Origin: Mycobacterium sp. URHD0025
GTDB lineage: Bacteria; Actinomycetota; Actinomycetes; Mycobacteriales; Mycobacteriaceae
Reading direction: 5' to 3'
Assembly (NCBI RefSeq): GCF_000426065.1
Contig: NZ_KE384491.1
Location: 522,280-586,279, forward strand
Length of the DNA: 64,000 nucleotides
The notes beneath the pieces are model-generated. The model searched no databases. It worked only from the letters and a program-made list of their open reading frames with translations, and had not been told where the DNA came from. The translations under genes and the position numbers were made by a program. Every line of letters begins with the position of its first letter. Position 1 is the stretch's first letter. Shown here piece after piece: positions 1 through 8,042 of this stretch.

Positions 1-1642
1 GTTCGGTGTACTTGTCGAAGAACTCACCGGAGGCGTACTTCGAGTCCTCGAAGCCGCCGAAGCTCGTACCCCGTTCGATCGCAATGAGATTCGATGCCCG
101 CAGGGCGTGGAACAGCACGGTGTAGAAGTAGATGTTGGTGAAGTCGATGCCCTCTTCGGAGCCGTAGTGGATCCGCTCGCGGGCAAGGTAGCCGTGCAGG
201 TTCATCTGCCCGAGCCCGATCGCATGTGAGGTGTTGTTGCCCTGCTCGATCGAGGGCACCGACCAGATGTGCGTCTGGTCGCTCACCGCGGTCAGTGCCC
301 GGATGGCCACCTCGATGGACTGCGCGAAGTCCGGCGAGTCCATCGTCTTCGCGATGTTCATCGACCCGAGGTTGCACGAGATGTCCTTGCCCACCTTGGA
401 ATAGGACAGATCGTCGTTGAACTCCGAGGCGGTCGAGACCTGCAGGATCTCCGAGCACAGGTTGGAGTGGGTGATCTTGCCGGCGATCGGATTGGCTCGG
501 TTCACGGTGTCCTCGTACATGATGTACGGGTAGCCCGACTCGAACTGCAGCTCGGCCAGTGTCTGGAAGAACTCGCGTGCCTTGATCTTGGTCTTGCGGA
601 TCCGGCCGTCGTTGACCATCTCGTGGTACTTCTCGGTCACCGAGATGTCGGCGAACGGCACGCCGTAGACCTTCTCGACGTCGTACGGCGAGAAGAGGTA
701 CATGTCCTCGTTCTTCTTGGCCAACTCGAACGTGATGTCCGGGATCACCACGCCGAGGCTCAGCGTCTTGATCCGGATCTTCTCGTCGGCGTTCTCGCGC
801 TTGGTGTCGAGGAACCGGTAGATGTCGGGATGGTGCGCGTGCAGGTACACCGCACCGGCACCTTGGCGGGCGCCGAGCTGGTTGGCGTAGGAGAACGAGT
901 CCTCCAGCAGCTTCATGATCGGGATGACGCCCGAGCTCTGGTTCTCGATGTTCTTGATCGGGGCCCCGTGCTCACGAATGTTGGTGAGCAGCAAGGCGAC
1001 TCCGCCGCCGCGCTTGGACAGTTGCAGGGCCGAGTTGATCGAGCGCCCGATGGACTCCATGTTGTCCTCGATGCGCAGCAGGAAGCAGCTGACCGGCTCG
1101 CCGCGCTGCTTCTTGCCCGAGTTGAGGAACGTGGGAGTGGCCGGCTGGAAGCGGCCGTCGATGATCTCGTCGACGAGTTTCTCGGCCAGCACGGTGTCAC
1201 CGGCGGCCAGGGTCAGCGCCACCATCACGACGCGATCTTCGAAGCGCTCCAGATAGCGCTTTCCGTCGAAAGTCTTCAGTGTGTAGGAGGTGTAGTACTT
1301 GAACGCACCGAGGAACGTCGGGAACCGGAACTTCTTGGCGTAGGCGCGATCCAGCAGGCTCTTGACGAAGTTGCGGCTGTACTGGTCGAGCACCTCGCGC
1401 TCGTAGTACTCCTTCTCGACCAGGTAGTCGAGCTTCTCGTCCTGGCTGTGGAAGAACACAGTGTTCTGATTGACGTGCTGCAGGAAGTACTCCCGCGCGG
1501 CCCGCACATCTTTGTCGAACTGAATCTTGCCGTCGGCGTCGTACAAATTCAGCATCGCGTTGAGCGCGTGGTAATCAGTCTCTCCGGGCAGGGCATGCCC
1601 GGCGTTGGTTACAGGCTCTGCAGCTGTGACGGTTGGTGGCAC
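1..1642 (-). CDS. nrdE: Class Ib ribonucleoside-diphosphate reductase alpha subunit, 3' end cut by the window edge
   Basis: Catalytic subunit that reduces ribonucleoside diphosphates to deoxyribonucleotides with NrdF, NrdI and NrdH. About 547 codons are present; the C-terminal part lies outside the window. Recognisable stretches include VSCFLLRIEDNMESIGRS, the GGGVALLLTNIREHG loop and the NLCSEILQ active-site strand. I start it at GTG 1642 (protein begins MPPTVTAAEPV), as in the M. tuberculosis protein. This overlaps the end of nrdI by 34 bp, which suggests translational coupling in an nrdH-nrdI-nrdE operon. Family assignment is secure; only the start is inferred. Confidence 0.96.
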   Translation of the reverse strand, partial: MPPTVTAAEPVTNAGHALPGETDYHALNAMLNLYDADGKIQFDKDVRAAREYFLQHVNQNTVFFHSQDEKLDYLVEKEYYEREVLDQYSRNFVKSLLDRAYAKKFRFPTFLGAFKYYTSYTLKTFDGKRYLERFEDRVVMVALTLAAGDTVLAEKLVDEIIDGRFQPATPTFLNSGKKQRGEPVSCFLLRIEDNMESIGRSINSALQLSKRGGGVALLLTNIREHGAPIKNIENQSSGVIPIMKLLEDSFSYANQLGARQGAGAVYLHAHHPDIYRFLDTKRENADEKIRIKTLSLGVVIPDITFELAKKNEDMYLFSPYDVEKVYGVPFADISVTEKYHEMVNDGRIRKTKIKAREFFQTLAELQFESGYPYIMYEDTVNRANPIAGKITHSNLCSEILQVSTASEFNDDLSYSKVGKDISCNLGSMNIAKTMDSPDFAQSIEVAIRALTAVSDQTHIWSVPSIEQGNNTSHAIGLGQMNLHGYLARERIHYGSEEGIDFTNIYFYTVLFHALRASNLIAIERGTSFGGFEDSKYASGEFFDKYTE

Positions 1643-2061
1643 GTCTGGTCCTTCCAAAAGTCTTTCAACCCCGCGCGGACAGCTTCGACATCGTCCGGGG
1701 TTCCCATGAGTTCGAAGCGATAGAGGTACGGCACACCGCATTTGCGCGAGACCACATTGCCCGCGTACGCGAACTCCGCACCGAAGTTGTTGTTGCCCGC
1801 GGCGATGACGCCGCGGATCAACGACCGATTGTGTTCATTGTTCAGAAACGCGATGACCTGCTTGGGCACATAGCCACCGTTGTTGACGTCGGGGGTAGCA
1901 CGGCCGCCGCCGTAGGTGGGAAGGATCAGAACGTAAGGCTCGTTCACCTCGATGCGGCCGTGCAGCGGTATCCGGGTGACTCGGTCTTCGGGCCACTTCA
2001 GCTTCTCGACGAAGCGGTGGGTGTTCTCCGAGACACTGGAGAAGTAGACGAGATGGCTCAT
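1609..2061 (-). CDS. nrdI: NrdI, flavodoxin-like ribonucleotide reductase activator
   Basis: 150-residue flavodoxin-like protein that supplies the oxidant for assembling the dimanganese-tyrosyl cofactor of NrdF. The N-terminal LVYFSSVSENTHRFVEKL is the FMN phosphate-binding loop. It is followed by ILPTYGGG and by GVIAAGNNNFGAEFAYAG, both typical of NrdI. It lies second in the nrdHIE operon, 35 bp after nrdH, and overlaps the start of nrdE. Length agrees with mycobacterial NrdI, and the ATG start is unambiguous. Confidence 0.96.
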   Translation of the reverse strand: MSHLVYFSSVSENTHRFVEKLKWPEDRVTRIPLHGRIEVNEPYVLILPTYGGGRATPDVNNGGYVPKQVIAFLNNEHNRSLIRGVIAAGNNNFGAEFAYAGNVVSRKCGVPYLYRFELMGTPDDVEAVRAGLKDFWKDQTCHQPSQLQSL

Positions 2062-2096
2062 CGTGTTCTCCGTCCTCCCCCGTGGATTACCTTCCG

Positions 2097-2336
2097 TTAC
2101 GCGCTGGCCGCGACCGTGCTGAGTGCCTTGATCCGATCCGGCCGGAAACCCGACCAGTGCTCGTTGCCGGCCACCACTACCGGGGCCTGCAGGTAGCCGA
2201 GCGCCATGACATAGTCACGGGCCTCGCTGTCAAGGGTGATGTCGACCTTCTCGAACTCGATGCCCTGCTTCTCCAACGCCTTGTAGGTGGCGTTGCACTG
2301 CACGCATGCGGGCTTGGTGTACACGGTGACGGTCAT
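2097..2336 (-). CDS. nrdH: NrdH, glutaredoxin-like electron donor
   Basis: 79-residue thioredoxin-fold protein that donates electrons to NrdE. The redox motif CVQC lies at residues 11-14 after MTVTVYTKPA. The C-terminal WSGFRPDRIKAL contains the FRPD segment characteristic of NrdH and absent from ordinary glutaredoxins. It is the first gene of the operon. About 210 bp upstream of the start codon lies a pair of NrdR-like boxes, so the operon probably has a long 5' leader and NrdR control. Confidence 0.96.
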   Translation of the reverse strand: MTVTVYTKPACVQCNATYKALEKQGIEFEKVDITLDSEARDYVMALGYLQAPVVVAGNEHWSGFRPDRIKALSTVAASA

Positions 2337-2548
2337 CTTCGGTACGGCTCCTCTTGCGGAAAGTGAAAAAAACTAGACAGGTGACTGGCAACTGATCGGG
2401 TCTTACGTTTCGCTTAAGTTCAGCGACCTTCGGGCCGCCAAAATTCCTGCCGGTCGAAGCCGCTCTCCGGCTGGTCTTGAAACCGACTCGGCCGGATTCG
2501 CTGCGCTCCGGCCGGCTCCCGAACCGTGGTGGCCTGTCGGTCTCACAG

Positions 2549-2596
2549 ACACTACACCTAGTGGCCGACAGTTCGAAGCCATACAACATGTTCTGA
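2549..2596. promoter_or_regulatory. Tandem NrdR boxes upstream of nrdHIE
   Basis: Two 16-bp imperfect palindromes, ACACTACACCTAGTGG (2549-2564) and ATACAACATGTTCTGA (2581-2596), match the NrdR-box pattern acaCwAtATaTwGtgt at about 12 and 11 of 16 positions. Their starts are 32 bp apart, three helical turns, which is the spacing normally seen for NrdR box pairs. They lie about 210 bp upstream of nrdH. The assignment is by pattern and position only. Confidence 0.6.
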
Positions 2597-2755
2597 ATAA
2601 CATTTCTGAAATTCCCAGGTCGTAAGCTTGCCAGCAACCACGTTGACGGCGTGTCGTACCCGACTTGACAGACCGTGTCGCGCCGCGCCCCTAGGTGTAC
2701 CACCAGCCACCGACAAGGTGGCCTCACACACAGCGGCCGGTCCCCCAATAGCAAA

Positions 2756-2789
2756 GCCGCCGGCCGGGTCGTAGGACCCAACCGGCGGC
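2756..2789 (-). terminator. Strong hairpin downstream of the FMN reductase gene
   Basis: GCCGCCGG pairs with CCGGCGGC, and inside it GGGTC pairs with GACCC around a GTAG loop. This gives 13 base pairs with one small internal loop. It begins about 50 bp after the stop codon of the minus-strand reductase gene. There is only a short T run after it, so it is a non-canonical terminator of the kind common in mycobacteria. Confidence 0.55.
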
Positions 2790-2839
2790 AGGAATTTTGC
2801 CTGAAAGCGTCGCCAACGGCAAAACGCCAAGACGAACGC

Positions 2840-3382
2840 TCAGCCGACCTCAACTGTGAGCTTGCCCACAATGTCGCGGAGCGCTTCGGCAACCTCCGCG
2901 TTCTCTCTCGGATGCTTGCCATCGAGCGCCTTGCCAGGGATCGACAGCTTGAGATCCTCCACCACCCGCGGTCCGGCGATGCCGAACGACTTGCGGGTCT
3001 CGTCGTGCGCCCACACGCCGCCGTACTGTCCGAGCGCGGCGCCCACGACCGCCAGGGGCTTGCCCTTGAGCGCGCCGTTGCCGAAGGGCCGCGACAGCCA
3101 GTCGATGGCGTTCTTCAGCACGCCCGGGATGCTTCCGTTGTATTCGGGAGTGACGACCAGCGTCGCGTCGGCCTCGGCAGCCGCCGCCCGCAGCGCGACC
3201 ACGGGCTCGGCCACGTCGTCGCCGTCGATGTCCTCGTTGTAGAAGGGCAGCTCTCCGAGTCGGTCGAAGATCCGCAGTACCACTCCGTCGGGTGCCTGCT
3301 CTACCGCCAGTTCGGCGAGCTGCCGGTTGATCGAAGCCGCGCGCAGGCTTCCGATCAGCACCAGCACCTTGATATCGGCCAT
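2840..3382 (-). CDS. NAD(P)H-dependent FMN reductase (flavodoxin-like quinone/azo reductase family)
   Basis: 180-residue cytosolic flavoprotein of the NADPH-dependent FMN reductase family, corresponding in position to Rv3054c. The FMN-binding loop GSLRAASINRQLAE lies near residues 11-24. The hallmark PEYNGSIPGVLKNAIDWLSRP lies near residues 79-99. Members reduce flavins, quinones or azo compounds; the true substrate here is unknown. It is divergent from a TetR gene 90 bp away, which is the usual arrangement for a regulator acting on its neighbour. Confidence 0.88.
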   Translation of the reverse strand: MADIKVLVLIGSLRAASINRQLAELAVEQAPDGVVLRIFDRLGELPFYNEDIDGDDVAEPVVALRAAAAEADATLVVTPEYNGSIPGVLKNAIDWLSRPFGNGALKGKPLAVVGAALGQYGGVWAHDETRKSFGIAGPRVVEDLKLSIPGKALDGKHPRENAEVAEALRDIVGKLTVEVG

Positions 3383-3428
3383 GTTTCAGTCTCCTTGTTC
3401 GCTTCGCCCGATCTTCGCAACAATCAAC

Positions 3429-3442
3429 CGGACTGTGGTCCG
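3429..3442. promoter_or_regulatory. Candidate TetR operator in a divergent promoter
   Basis: CGGAC-TGTG-GTCCG is a perfect inverted repeat (5-bp arms, 4-bp spacer). It sits midway between the FMN reductase start (3382) and the TetR start (3472). Its short length makes this a candidate only. Confidence 0.4.
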
Positions 3443-3471
3443 ATTAATTCCGGCTGAGTTAAAGTGCAGTT

Positions 3472-4089
3472 GTGGCAGCCTCCGACCGCCCGCCCCGGCT
3501 CGCGGGCATCGACCCGGCGCCACAGGAGCGCGGCCAAACACGTATCGATGCCGCACGGAACCGCGCACTCATTCTCGACGCCGCACGGCGGTTGATCGCC
3601 GAGCGCGGCCCCGACGCGGTCAGTACCGACGATATCGCGATCGAAGCGGGCGTCGGGAAAGGAACGGTGTTCCGCAGATTCGGCAGCCGTGCGGGGCTGA
3701 TGATGGTGCTACTGGACGAGGACGAGACCGCCGAACAGAACGCCTTCATGTTCGGCCCGCCCCCGCTGGGACCCGGCGCGCCTCCGTTGGAACGACTGCT
3801 GGCCTACGGCGCGGATCGACTCCGGTTCGTGCACTGCCATCAGGCGCTCCTGTCCGATGCCATCCGCGACCCCGCGCTCCGCTACTCCGGGCCGTTCACC
3901 TTGCACCGCACCCACGTCCGGATGTTGCTCGAAACCGCGGGCACCACAGGTGATCTCGACGGGCAGGCCGATGCCCTGATCGGGCTGCTCGACGCCGACT
4001 ACCTGGCTTATCAACTCTCCCTCGGCCGCAGTCTCGACGACATGGTCACCGCCTGGCAGGACACTGCCCGCAAGTTGTGTGGCCACTAG
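3472..4089 (+). CDS. TetR/AcrR family transcriptional regulator
   Basis: 205-residue one-component repressor, positional counterpart of Rv3055. The N-terminal helix-turn-helix is RLIAERGPDAVSTDDIAIEAGVGKGTVFRRFGSR (split: AVSTDDIAIEAGVGKGTVFRRF carries the recognition helix), around residues 40-70. The C-terminal ligand domain is not assignable to a known ligand. It starts at GTG 3472 and is divergent from the FMN reductase. It ends 4 bp before the preferred dinB2 start, so it may be co-transcribed with dinB2. Confidence 0.9.
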   Translation: MAASDRPPRLAGIDPAPQERGQTRIDAARNRALILDAARRLIAERGPDAVSTDDIAIEAGVGKGTVFRRFGSRAGLMMVLLDEDETAEQNAFMFGPPPLGPGAPPLERLLAYGADRLRFVHCHQALLSDAIRDPALRYSGPFTLHRTHVRMLLETAGTTGDLDGQADALIGLLDADYLAYQLSLGRSLDDMVTAWQDTARKLCGH

Positions 4090-4093
4090 TGCG

Positions 4094-5158
4094 ATGACCA
4101 CCTGGGTGCTGCATGTCGACCTGGACCAGTTCCTGGCCTCGGTGGAGCTGCGCCGCCACCCGGAACTTGAGGGCCTGCCCGTCATCGTCGGCGGCAGCGG
4201 TGATCCCACCGAACCCCGCAAGGTGGTCACCTGCGCGTCGTATCAGGCCCGCGAGTTCGGTGTGCACGCCGGCATGCCGTTGCGCACCGCGGCGCGCAAA
4301 TGTCCCGACGCCACCTTCCTGCCGTCGGATCCAGACGCCTACGACGCGGCATCTGAACAGGTGATGGGTCTGCTGCGCGATCTCGGCCATCCGCTCGAGG
4401 TCTGGGGCTGGGACGAGGCCTATCTGGGTGCCGACGTGAGTGATCCGGTCGAGCTGGCCGAGCGCATCCGCACCGTGATCGCCGCCGAGACGGGACTATC
4501 GTGCTCGGTCGGCATCAGCGACAACAAACAGCGCGCGAAGGTCGCGACCGGCCTGGCCAAACCCGCAGGCGTGTACATGCTCACCGGGGCCAACTGGATG
4601 TCGGTGATGGGTGACCGTCCGCCCGACGCGCTCTGGGGCATCGGGCCAAAAACCACCAAAAAGCTTGCAGTGCTGGGCATTACCACCGTTGCCGACCTCG
4701 CGGCGACCGACGCCACGGTGCTCACCTCGGCCTTCGGACCCAGCACCGGGCTGTGGATCCTGTTGCTGGCCAAGGGCGGCGGCGATACCGAGGTCAGCTC
4801 CGAGCCGTGGATTCCGCGGTCACGCAGTCACGTCATCACGTTCCCCCGGGACCTCACCGACCGCGATGAGATGGATGAGGCGATCCGCGACCTGACCCGG
4901 CGGACCCTGGACGAGGTGGTCGAACAGGGCCGCATCGTCACCCGGGTGGCGGTCACGGTGCGCACGGCGACGTTCTATACGCGTACCAAGATCCGGAAGC
5001 TGAGTGCGCCCAGCACCGATGTCGACGTCATCACCGACGCCGCGCTGGCGGTGTTCGATCAGTTCGAGCTGGACCGACCGATCCGGCTGCTGGGCGTTCG
5101 GCTGGAGTTGGCCATGGACGAGGTTCCCACCGGCCCGGCTGTCACCGCCGACCAATAG
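4094..5158 (+). CDS. dinB2: Y-family DNA polymerase IV, DinB2/DinP type
   Basis: 354-residue translesion polymerase, orthologous in position and sequence to M. tuberculosis dinP (Rv3056). Catalytic acidic residues are in LHVDLDQFLASVE (palm) and in GWDEAYLG. The little-finger region carries VRTATFYTRTKIRKL. An upstream in-frame ATG exists at 4079, but ATG 4094 places the steric-gate residue at Leu14, as described for mycobacterial DinB2, and just clears the preceding tetR stop. A leucine instead of an aromatic steric gate is the property linked to ribonucleotide use by DinB2. No LexA box was seen upstream. Confidence 0.93.
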   Translation: MTTWVLHVDLDQFLASVELRRHPELEGLPVIVGGSGDPTEPRKVVTCASYQAREFGVHAGMPLRTAARKCPDATFLPSDPDAYDAASEQVMGLLRDLGHPLEVWGWDEAYLGADVSDPVELAERIRTVIAAETGLSCSVGISDNKQRAKVATGLAKPAGVYMLTGANWMSVMGDRPPDALWGIGPKTTKKLAVLGITTVADLAATDATVLTSAFGPSTGLWILLLAKGGGDTEVSSEPWIPRSRSHVITFPRDLTDRDEMDEAIRDLTRRTLDEVVEQGRIVTRVAVTVRTATFYTRTKIRKLSAPSTDVDVITDAALAVFDQFELDRPIRLLGVRLELAMDEVPTGPAVTADQ

Positions 5159-5168
5159 CCTCGACTCC

Positions 5169-6347
5169 ATGTTGCAGACCATCGCGATTCGGGGCTACCG
5201 CTCGTTGCGAGAGGTGATCCTGCCTTTGGCCGAACTCACGGTGGTCACCGGCGCCAACGGCAGCGGCAAGTCGTCGATCTACCGCGCACTACGGCTGCTG
5301 GCCGACTGCGGACGGGGTCAGGTGATCGGATCGCTCGCCCGCGAGGGCGGCCTGCAGTCCGTCCTGTGGGCAGGGCCCGAACAACCGAACGAGAAAACCC
5401 AGGGCACAGTCCGGACCCGTCCGGTATCCCTCGAACTCGGCTTCGCCGCGGACGATTTCGGTTATCTGGTGGATCTGGGGCTGCCACAGATGGCGGGCTC
5501 GGGTGGCGAGCCGTCGGCCTTCGCCCAGGATCCCGAGATCAAACGCGAGGTGGTGTTCGCCGGGCCGGTGCTGCGCCCAGCCTCCACCTTGGTGGGCCGC
5601 ACCCGCGAGTACGCCGAGGTCGCCGCGCAATCGGGCCGCGGTTTCGACGAGCTGACCCGTTCACTGCCCAGCTATCGCAGCGTGCTGGCCGAATATGCCC
5701 ACCCACATGCACTTCCGGAACTCGCCGCGATCTCCGACCGGTTGCGCGATTGGCGGTTCTACGACGGGTTCCGGGTGGACGCCGGTGCACCGGCCCGCCA
5801 ACCTCACATCGGCACCCGCACCCCGGTGCTCTCCGACGACGGCTCAGATCTGGCCGCGGCGGTTCAGACCATCATCGAGGCGGGGTTCGACGATCTCGAA
5901 CGCGCGGTGGCCGAGGCGTTCGACGGGGCCACGATCTCAGTGGCGGTCAACGATGGCCTGTTCGACCTGCAACTACGCCAGCGCGGCATGCTGCGCCCAC
6001 TTCGGGCGGCCGAATTATCTGACGGCACACTGCGTTTCCTACTGTGGGCGACGGCACTGACCAGCCCCCGTCCGCCGTCACTGATGGTGCTCAACGAACC
6101 GGAGACCTCATTGCATCCGGACCTGGTCCGGCCGCTGGCCTCCCTCGTCAAAACCGCCACGAAGCAATCGCAGGTGGTGGTGGTGACGCATTCGCATGCC
6201 CTGATGGACTTTCTGGAAACCACACCCGCGGCTGACGAACAGCGGAGCACCGCGATCGAGGTGGAGCTGTACAAAGAGTGGGGCGAAACGAAGGTGACCG
6301 GGTTCGGCATGCTGAACACACCGTTATGGCATTGGGGAAAACGCTAG
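5169..6347 (+). CDS. AAA family ATPase (RecF/SMC-like, AAA_21 type)
   Basis: 392-residue protein beginning MLQTIAIRGYRSLREV, typical of RecF-like and OLD-like ATPases. Walker A is GANGSGKS (residues about 28-35). The ABC-type signature region is ELSDGTLRFLLWATAL, Walker B is SLMVLNEPETSLHP, and the switch histidine is in VVVVTHSHAL. There is no C-terminal TOPRIM nuclease, and the length leaves no room for one. It starts 10 bp after dinB2 and so is probably co-transcribed. M. tuberculosis lacks it at this locus. A DNA-repair or defence role is possible but unproven. It overlaps the convergent SDR gene by 4 bp. Confidence 0.85.
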   Translation: MLQTIAIRGYRSLREVILPLAELTVVTGANGSGKSSIYRALRLLADCGRGQVIGSLAREGGLQSVLWAGPEQPNEKTQGTVRTRPVSLELGFAADDFGYLVDLGLPQMAGSGGEPSAFAQDPEIKREVVFAGPVLRPASTLVGRTREYAEVAAQSGRGFDELTRSLPSYRSVLAEYAHPHALPELAAISDRLRDWRFYDGFRVDAGAPARQPHIGTRTPVLSDDGSDLAAAVQTIIEAGFDDLERAVAEAFDGATISVAVNDGLFDLQLRQRGMLRPLRAAELSDGTLRFLLWATALTSPRPPSLMVLNEPETSLHPDLVRPLASLVKTATKQSQVVVVTHSHALMDFLETTPAADEQRSTAIEVELYKEWGETKVTGFGMLNTPLWHWGKR

Positions 6348-7237
6348 CGCTGCACGCTCTTTGGTCGCAGCGCCCGGCTGAACAGGACGTTGACCTGGCG
6401 CATCGCCACGCTGTAGGGCCACCACGCCACGCGTTTGAAGGTGTACAGGGCGCGGATGTCGGCCGAGGTGTAGATCAGGAAACGGTTGCGCACCATGCCG
6501 GCCAGGATCTTGTCGGCGGCCTTCTCCGCTGAGATGGCGTGGCCGGCGAACCGGTCCACCCACTTCTGCACGTTCGGATCGTCGCGGTCGACGCCCGCGA
6601 TCTGAACAGTCTGCACCAGACCGGTTTTCACCGCACCGGGCACCACGACCGACACCCCGATGCGGTGTCGCGCCAAGTCGAACCGCAGCACCTCGCTCAG
6701 ACCGCGCAGCCCGTACTTGCTGGCGCTGTAGGCGCTGTGCCAGGGCAATGCGACGATGCCGGCGGCCGAGGAGACATTCACCAGGTGCCCGCCGCGGCGG
6801 GCCTGCACCATCGGCGGCAGGAAGGTCTCGATCACGTGGATCGGACCCATCAGGTTGACGTCGATCATCGAGCGCCAGTGCTGATGGGTGAGTTGATCAA
6901 CGGTTCCCCACGCCGACACCCCGGCGATGTTCATCACCACGTCCATCGACGAGTGCGCCGCGTGGACATCAGCGGCGAAGGCCGCCACCTGGTCGTAGTC
7001 AGAGATGTCCAGCGCCCGGTGTGCGGGCACCTGGGCGCCCAGCGCCCTGGCGTCGGCCACGGTCTGCGCCAACCCCACCTCGTCGCGATCGGTCAGGTAG
7101 AGCTCGGCACCGCGAGCAGCCAGGGCCAGCGCGGTGGCCCGGCCGATGCCACTGGCCGCCCCCGTGATCAGACACCTTTTCCCCTGGAAGCCCTCCCGAA
7201 GCCTCGCCCGACCGTTACCCGCGGTATCGCTCCCCAT
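6344..7237 (-). CDS. Short-chain dehydrogenase/reductase (Rv3057c-like)
   Basis: 297-residue classical SDR. The NAD(P) loop is TGAASGIG, NAG is present as MNIAGVS, the catalytic serine is in VNVSSAAG, and the catalytic pair is YSASK. Substrate unknown. I start it at ATG 7237, preceded by AAGG, 24 bp after the upstream TetR stop; a longer frame would overlap that gene. With the TetR gene it forms a two-gene minus-strand unit next to cyp136, as in M. tuberculosis. Confidence 0.9.
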   Translation of the reverse strand: MGSDTAGNGRARLREGFQGKRCLITGAASGIGRATALALAARGAELYLTDRDEVGLAQTVADARALGAQVPAHRALDISDYDQVAAFAADVHAAHSSMDVVMNIAGVSAWGTVDQLTHQHWRSMIDVNLMGPIHVIETFLPPMVQARRGGHLVNVSSAAGIVALPWHSAYSASKYGLRGLSEVLRFDLARHRIGVSVVVPGAVKTGLVQTVQIAGVDRDDPNVQKWVDRFAGHAISAEKAADKILAGMVRNRFLIYTSADIRALYTFKRVAWWPYSVAMRQVNVLFSRALRPKSVQR

Positions 7238-7260
7238 GTCGGTGAACCTTACCTGTGACG

Positions 7261-7914
7261 CTAGGCCTCTTGGCCACCCCACAGTGCGTTGAGCCACAGC
7301 CGCTCGACCACGTCGAGCGCACGTGCCGGGTCGGTGCCGCGCCCGACGAACGCCGAGTCGTGGGACAGCGTCATCGCCGTCGTCGCGACCAGGGTGCGCA
7401 CCAGCGCGGGCAGGTCGTCGGAGATCGGGCGGGCACCGTCGTCCTGTTCGACAAGGCCGACGATCTGGCCGATCACCGCATCCTCGTAGTCGTTCATGAT
7501 TTCCCGGATCTGGGCGTCGGTGTTCTGCGCGACGGTGCAGGCCGACATGATCGGGTCGTTGGTGGCGAAAACGGTGGCCGCACTGCCGACCATCCGTTTG
7601 GCGAAGGCCGCGGGGGTTTCACCGGAATCCCGGGGCGCGTAGTTGTGCGTCAACGCGGCGAGCTGTTCCATGACGTCGGACACGATGACGGCCAGTACCG
7701 CGTACTTCGAATCGAAGTAGAAGTAGAAGCCCGAGCGGGCCACCCCGGCGCGTTCGCTGATGGTGCTCACCGACAGATCGGCGAACGACTGCTCCTCGAG
7801 CAGATCCCGTACGGCCGCCACGATGGCCTCGCGTTGCCGGTCGCCCCGGCTGCGACGGGCCTGCGGACGCCCGGTGGAGCCGTTGCTGCTCCCGGGTATC
7901 GATTCGGCGGTCAT
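7261..7914 (-). CDS. TetR/AcrR family regulator (Rv3058c-like, next to cyp136)
   Basis: 217-residue regulator. The DNA-binding domain includes SFADLSVSTISERAGVARSG followed by FYFYFDSKYAVL, a pattern close to the EthR subgroup. ATG 7914 has AAAGG 11 nt upstream; an in-frame ATG at 7932 is possible. It is divergent from cyp136, with an 18-bp palindrome between them, so local control of cyp136 and the downstream SDR is likely. Confidence 0.88.
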   Translation of the reverse strand: MTAESIPGSSNGSTGRPQARRSRGDRQREAIVAAVRDLLEEQSFADLSVSTISERAGVARSGFYFYFDSKYAVLAVIVSDVMEQLAALTHNYAPRDSGETPAAFAKRMVGSAATVFATNDPIMSACTVAQNTDAQIREIMNDYEDAVIGQIVGLVEQDDGARPISDDLPALVRTLVATTAMTLSHDSAFVGRGTDPARALDVVERLWLNALWGGQEA

Positions 7915-7952
7915 GGCATTAGACCTTTGCATCCACGACGCGCCAGTTCAAA

Positions 7953-7970
7953 ACTTGACATGCGTCAAGT
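7953..7970. promoter_or_regulatory. Candidate TetR operator upstream of cyp136
   Basis: ACTTGAC-ATGC-GTCAAGT is an inverted repeat with perfect 7-bp arms. It is followed at 7971-7981 by a second palindrome, CTGACAGTCAG. Both lie in the 128-bp gap between the divergent TetR and cyp136 genes. TTGACA inside the first repeat could also serve as a -35 element. Confidence 0.5.
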
Positions 7971-8042
7971 CTGACAGTCAGGATGGCCTCAAGTGGTGAC
8001 ATCGACCACACTTCGTCAGGCTTTTATGGTCAGGAGCGGCCC

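Larger units (their letters stand above)
2337..2839. other. 503-bp non-coding region between nrdH and the FMN reductase gene
   Basis: No convincing gene was seen on either strand. The region holds the candidate NrdR boxes (2549-2596), a G+C-rich hairpin with 8-bp arms (2489-2496 and 2507-2514, CGGCCGGA and its complement) inside the presumed nrdH leader, and a strong terminator hairpin (2756-2789). A 14-bp sequence CAAAATTCCTGCCG at 2439-2452 recurs inverted at 2786-2799. Confidence 0.6.

Noticed and set aside
269..1723. Long open frame on the plus strand opposite nrdE
   Set aside because: It is antisense to a certain nrdE, has no family resemblance, and reflects high GC content.
3990..4094. 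LexA/SOS box before dinB2
   Set aside because: No GAAC-N4-GTTC-like palindrome is present; the region is coding for the TetR gene.
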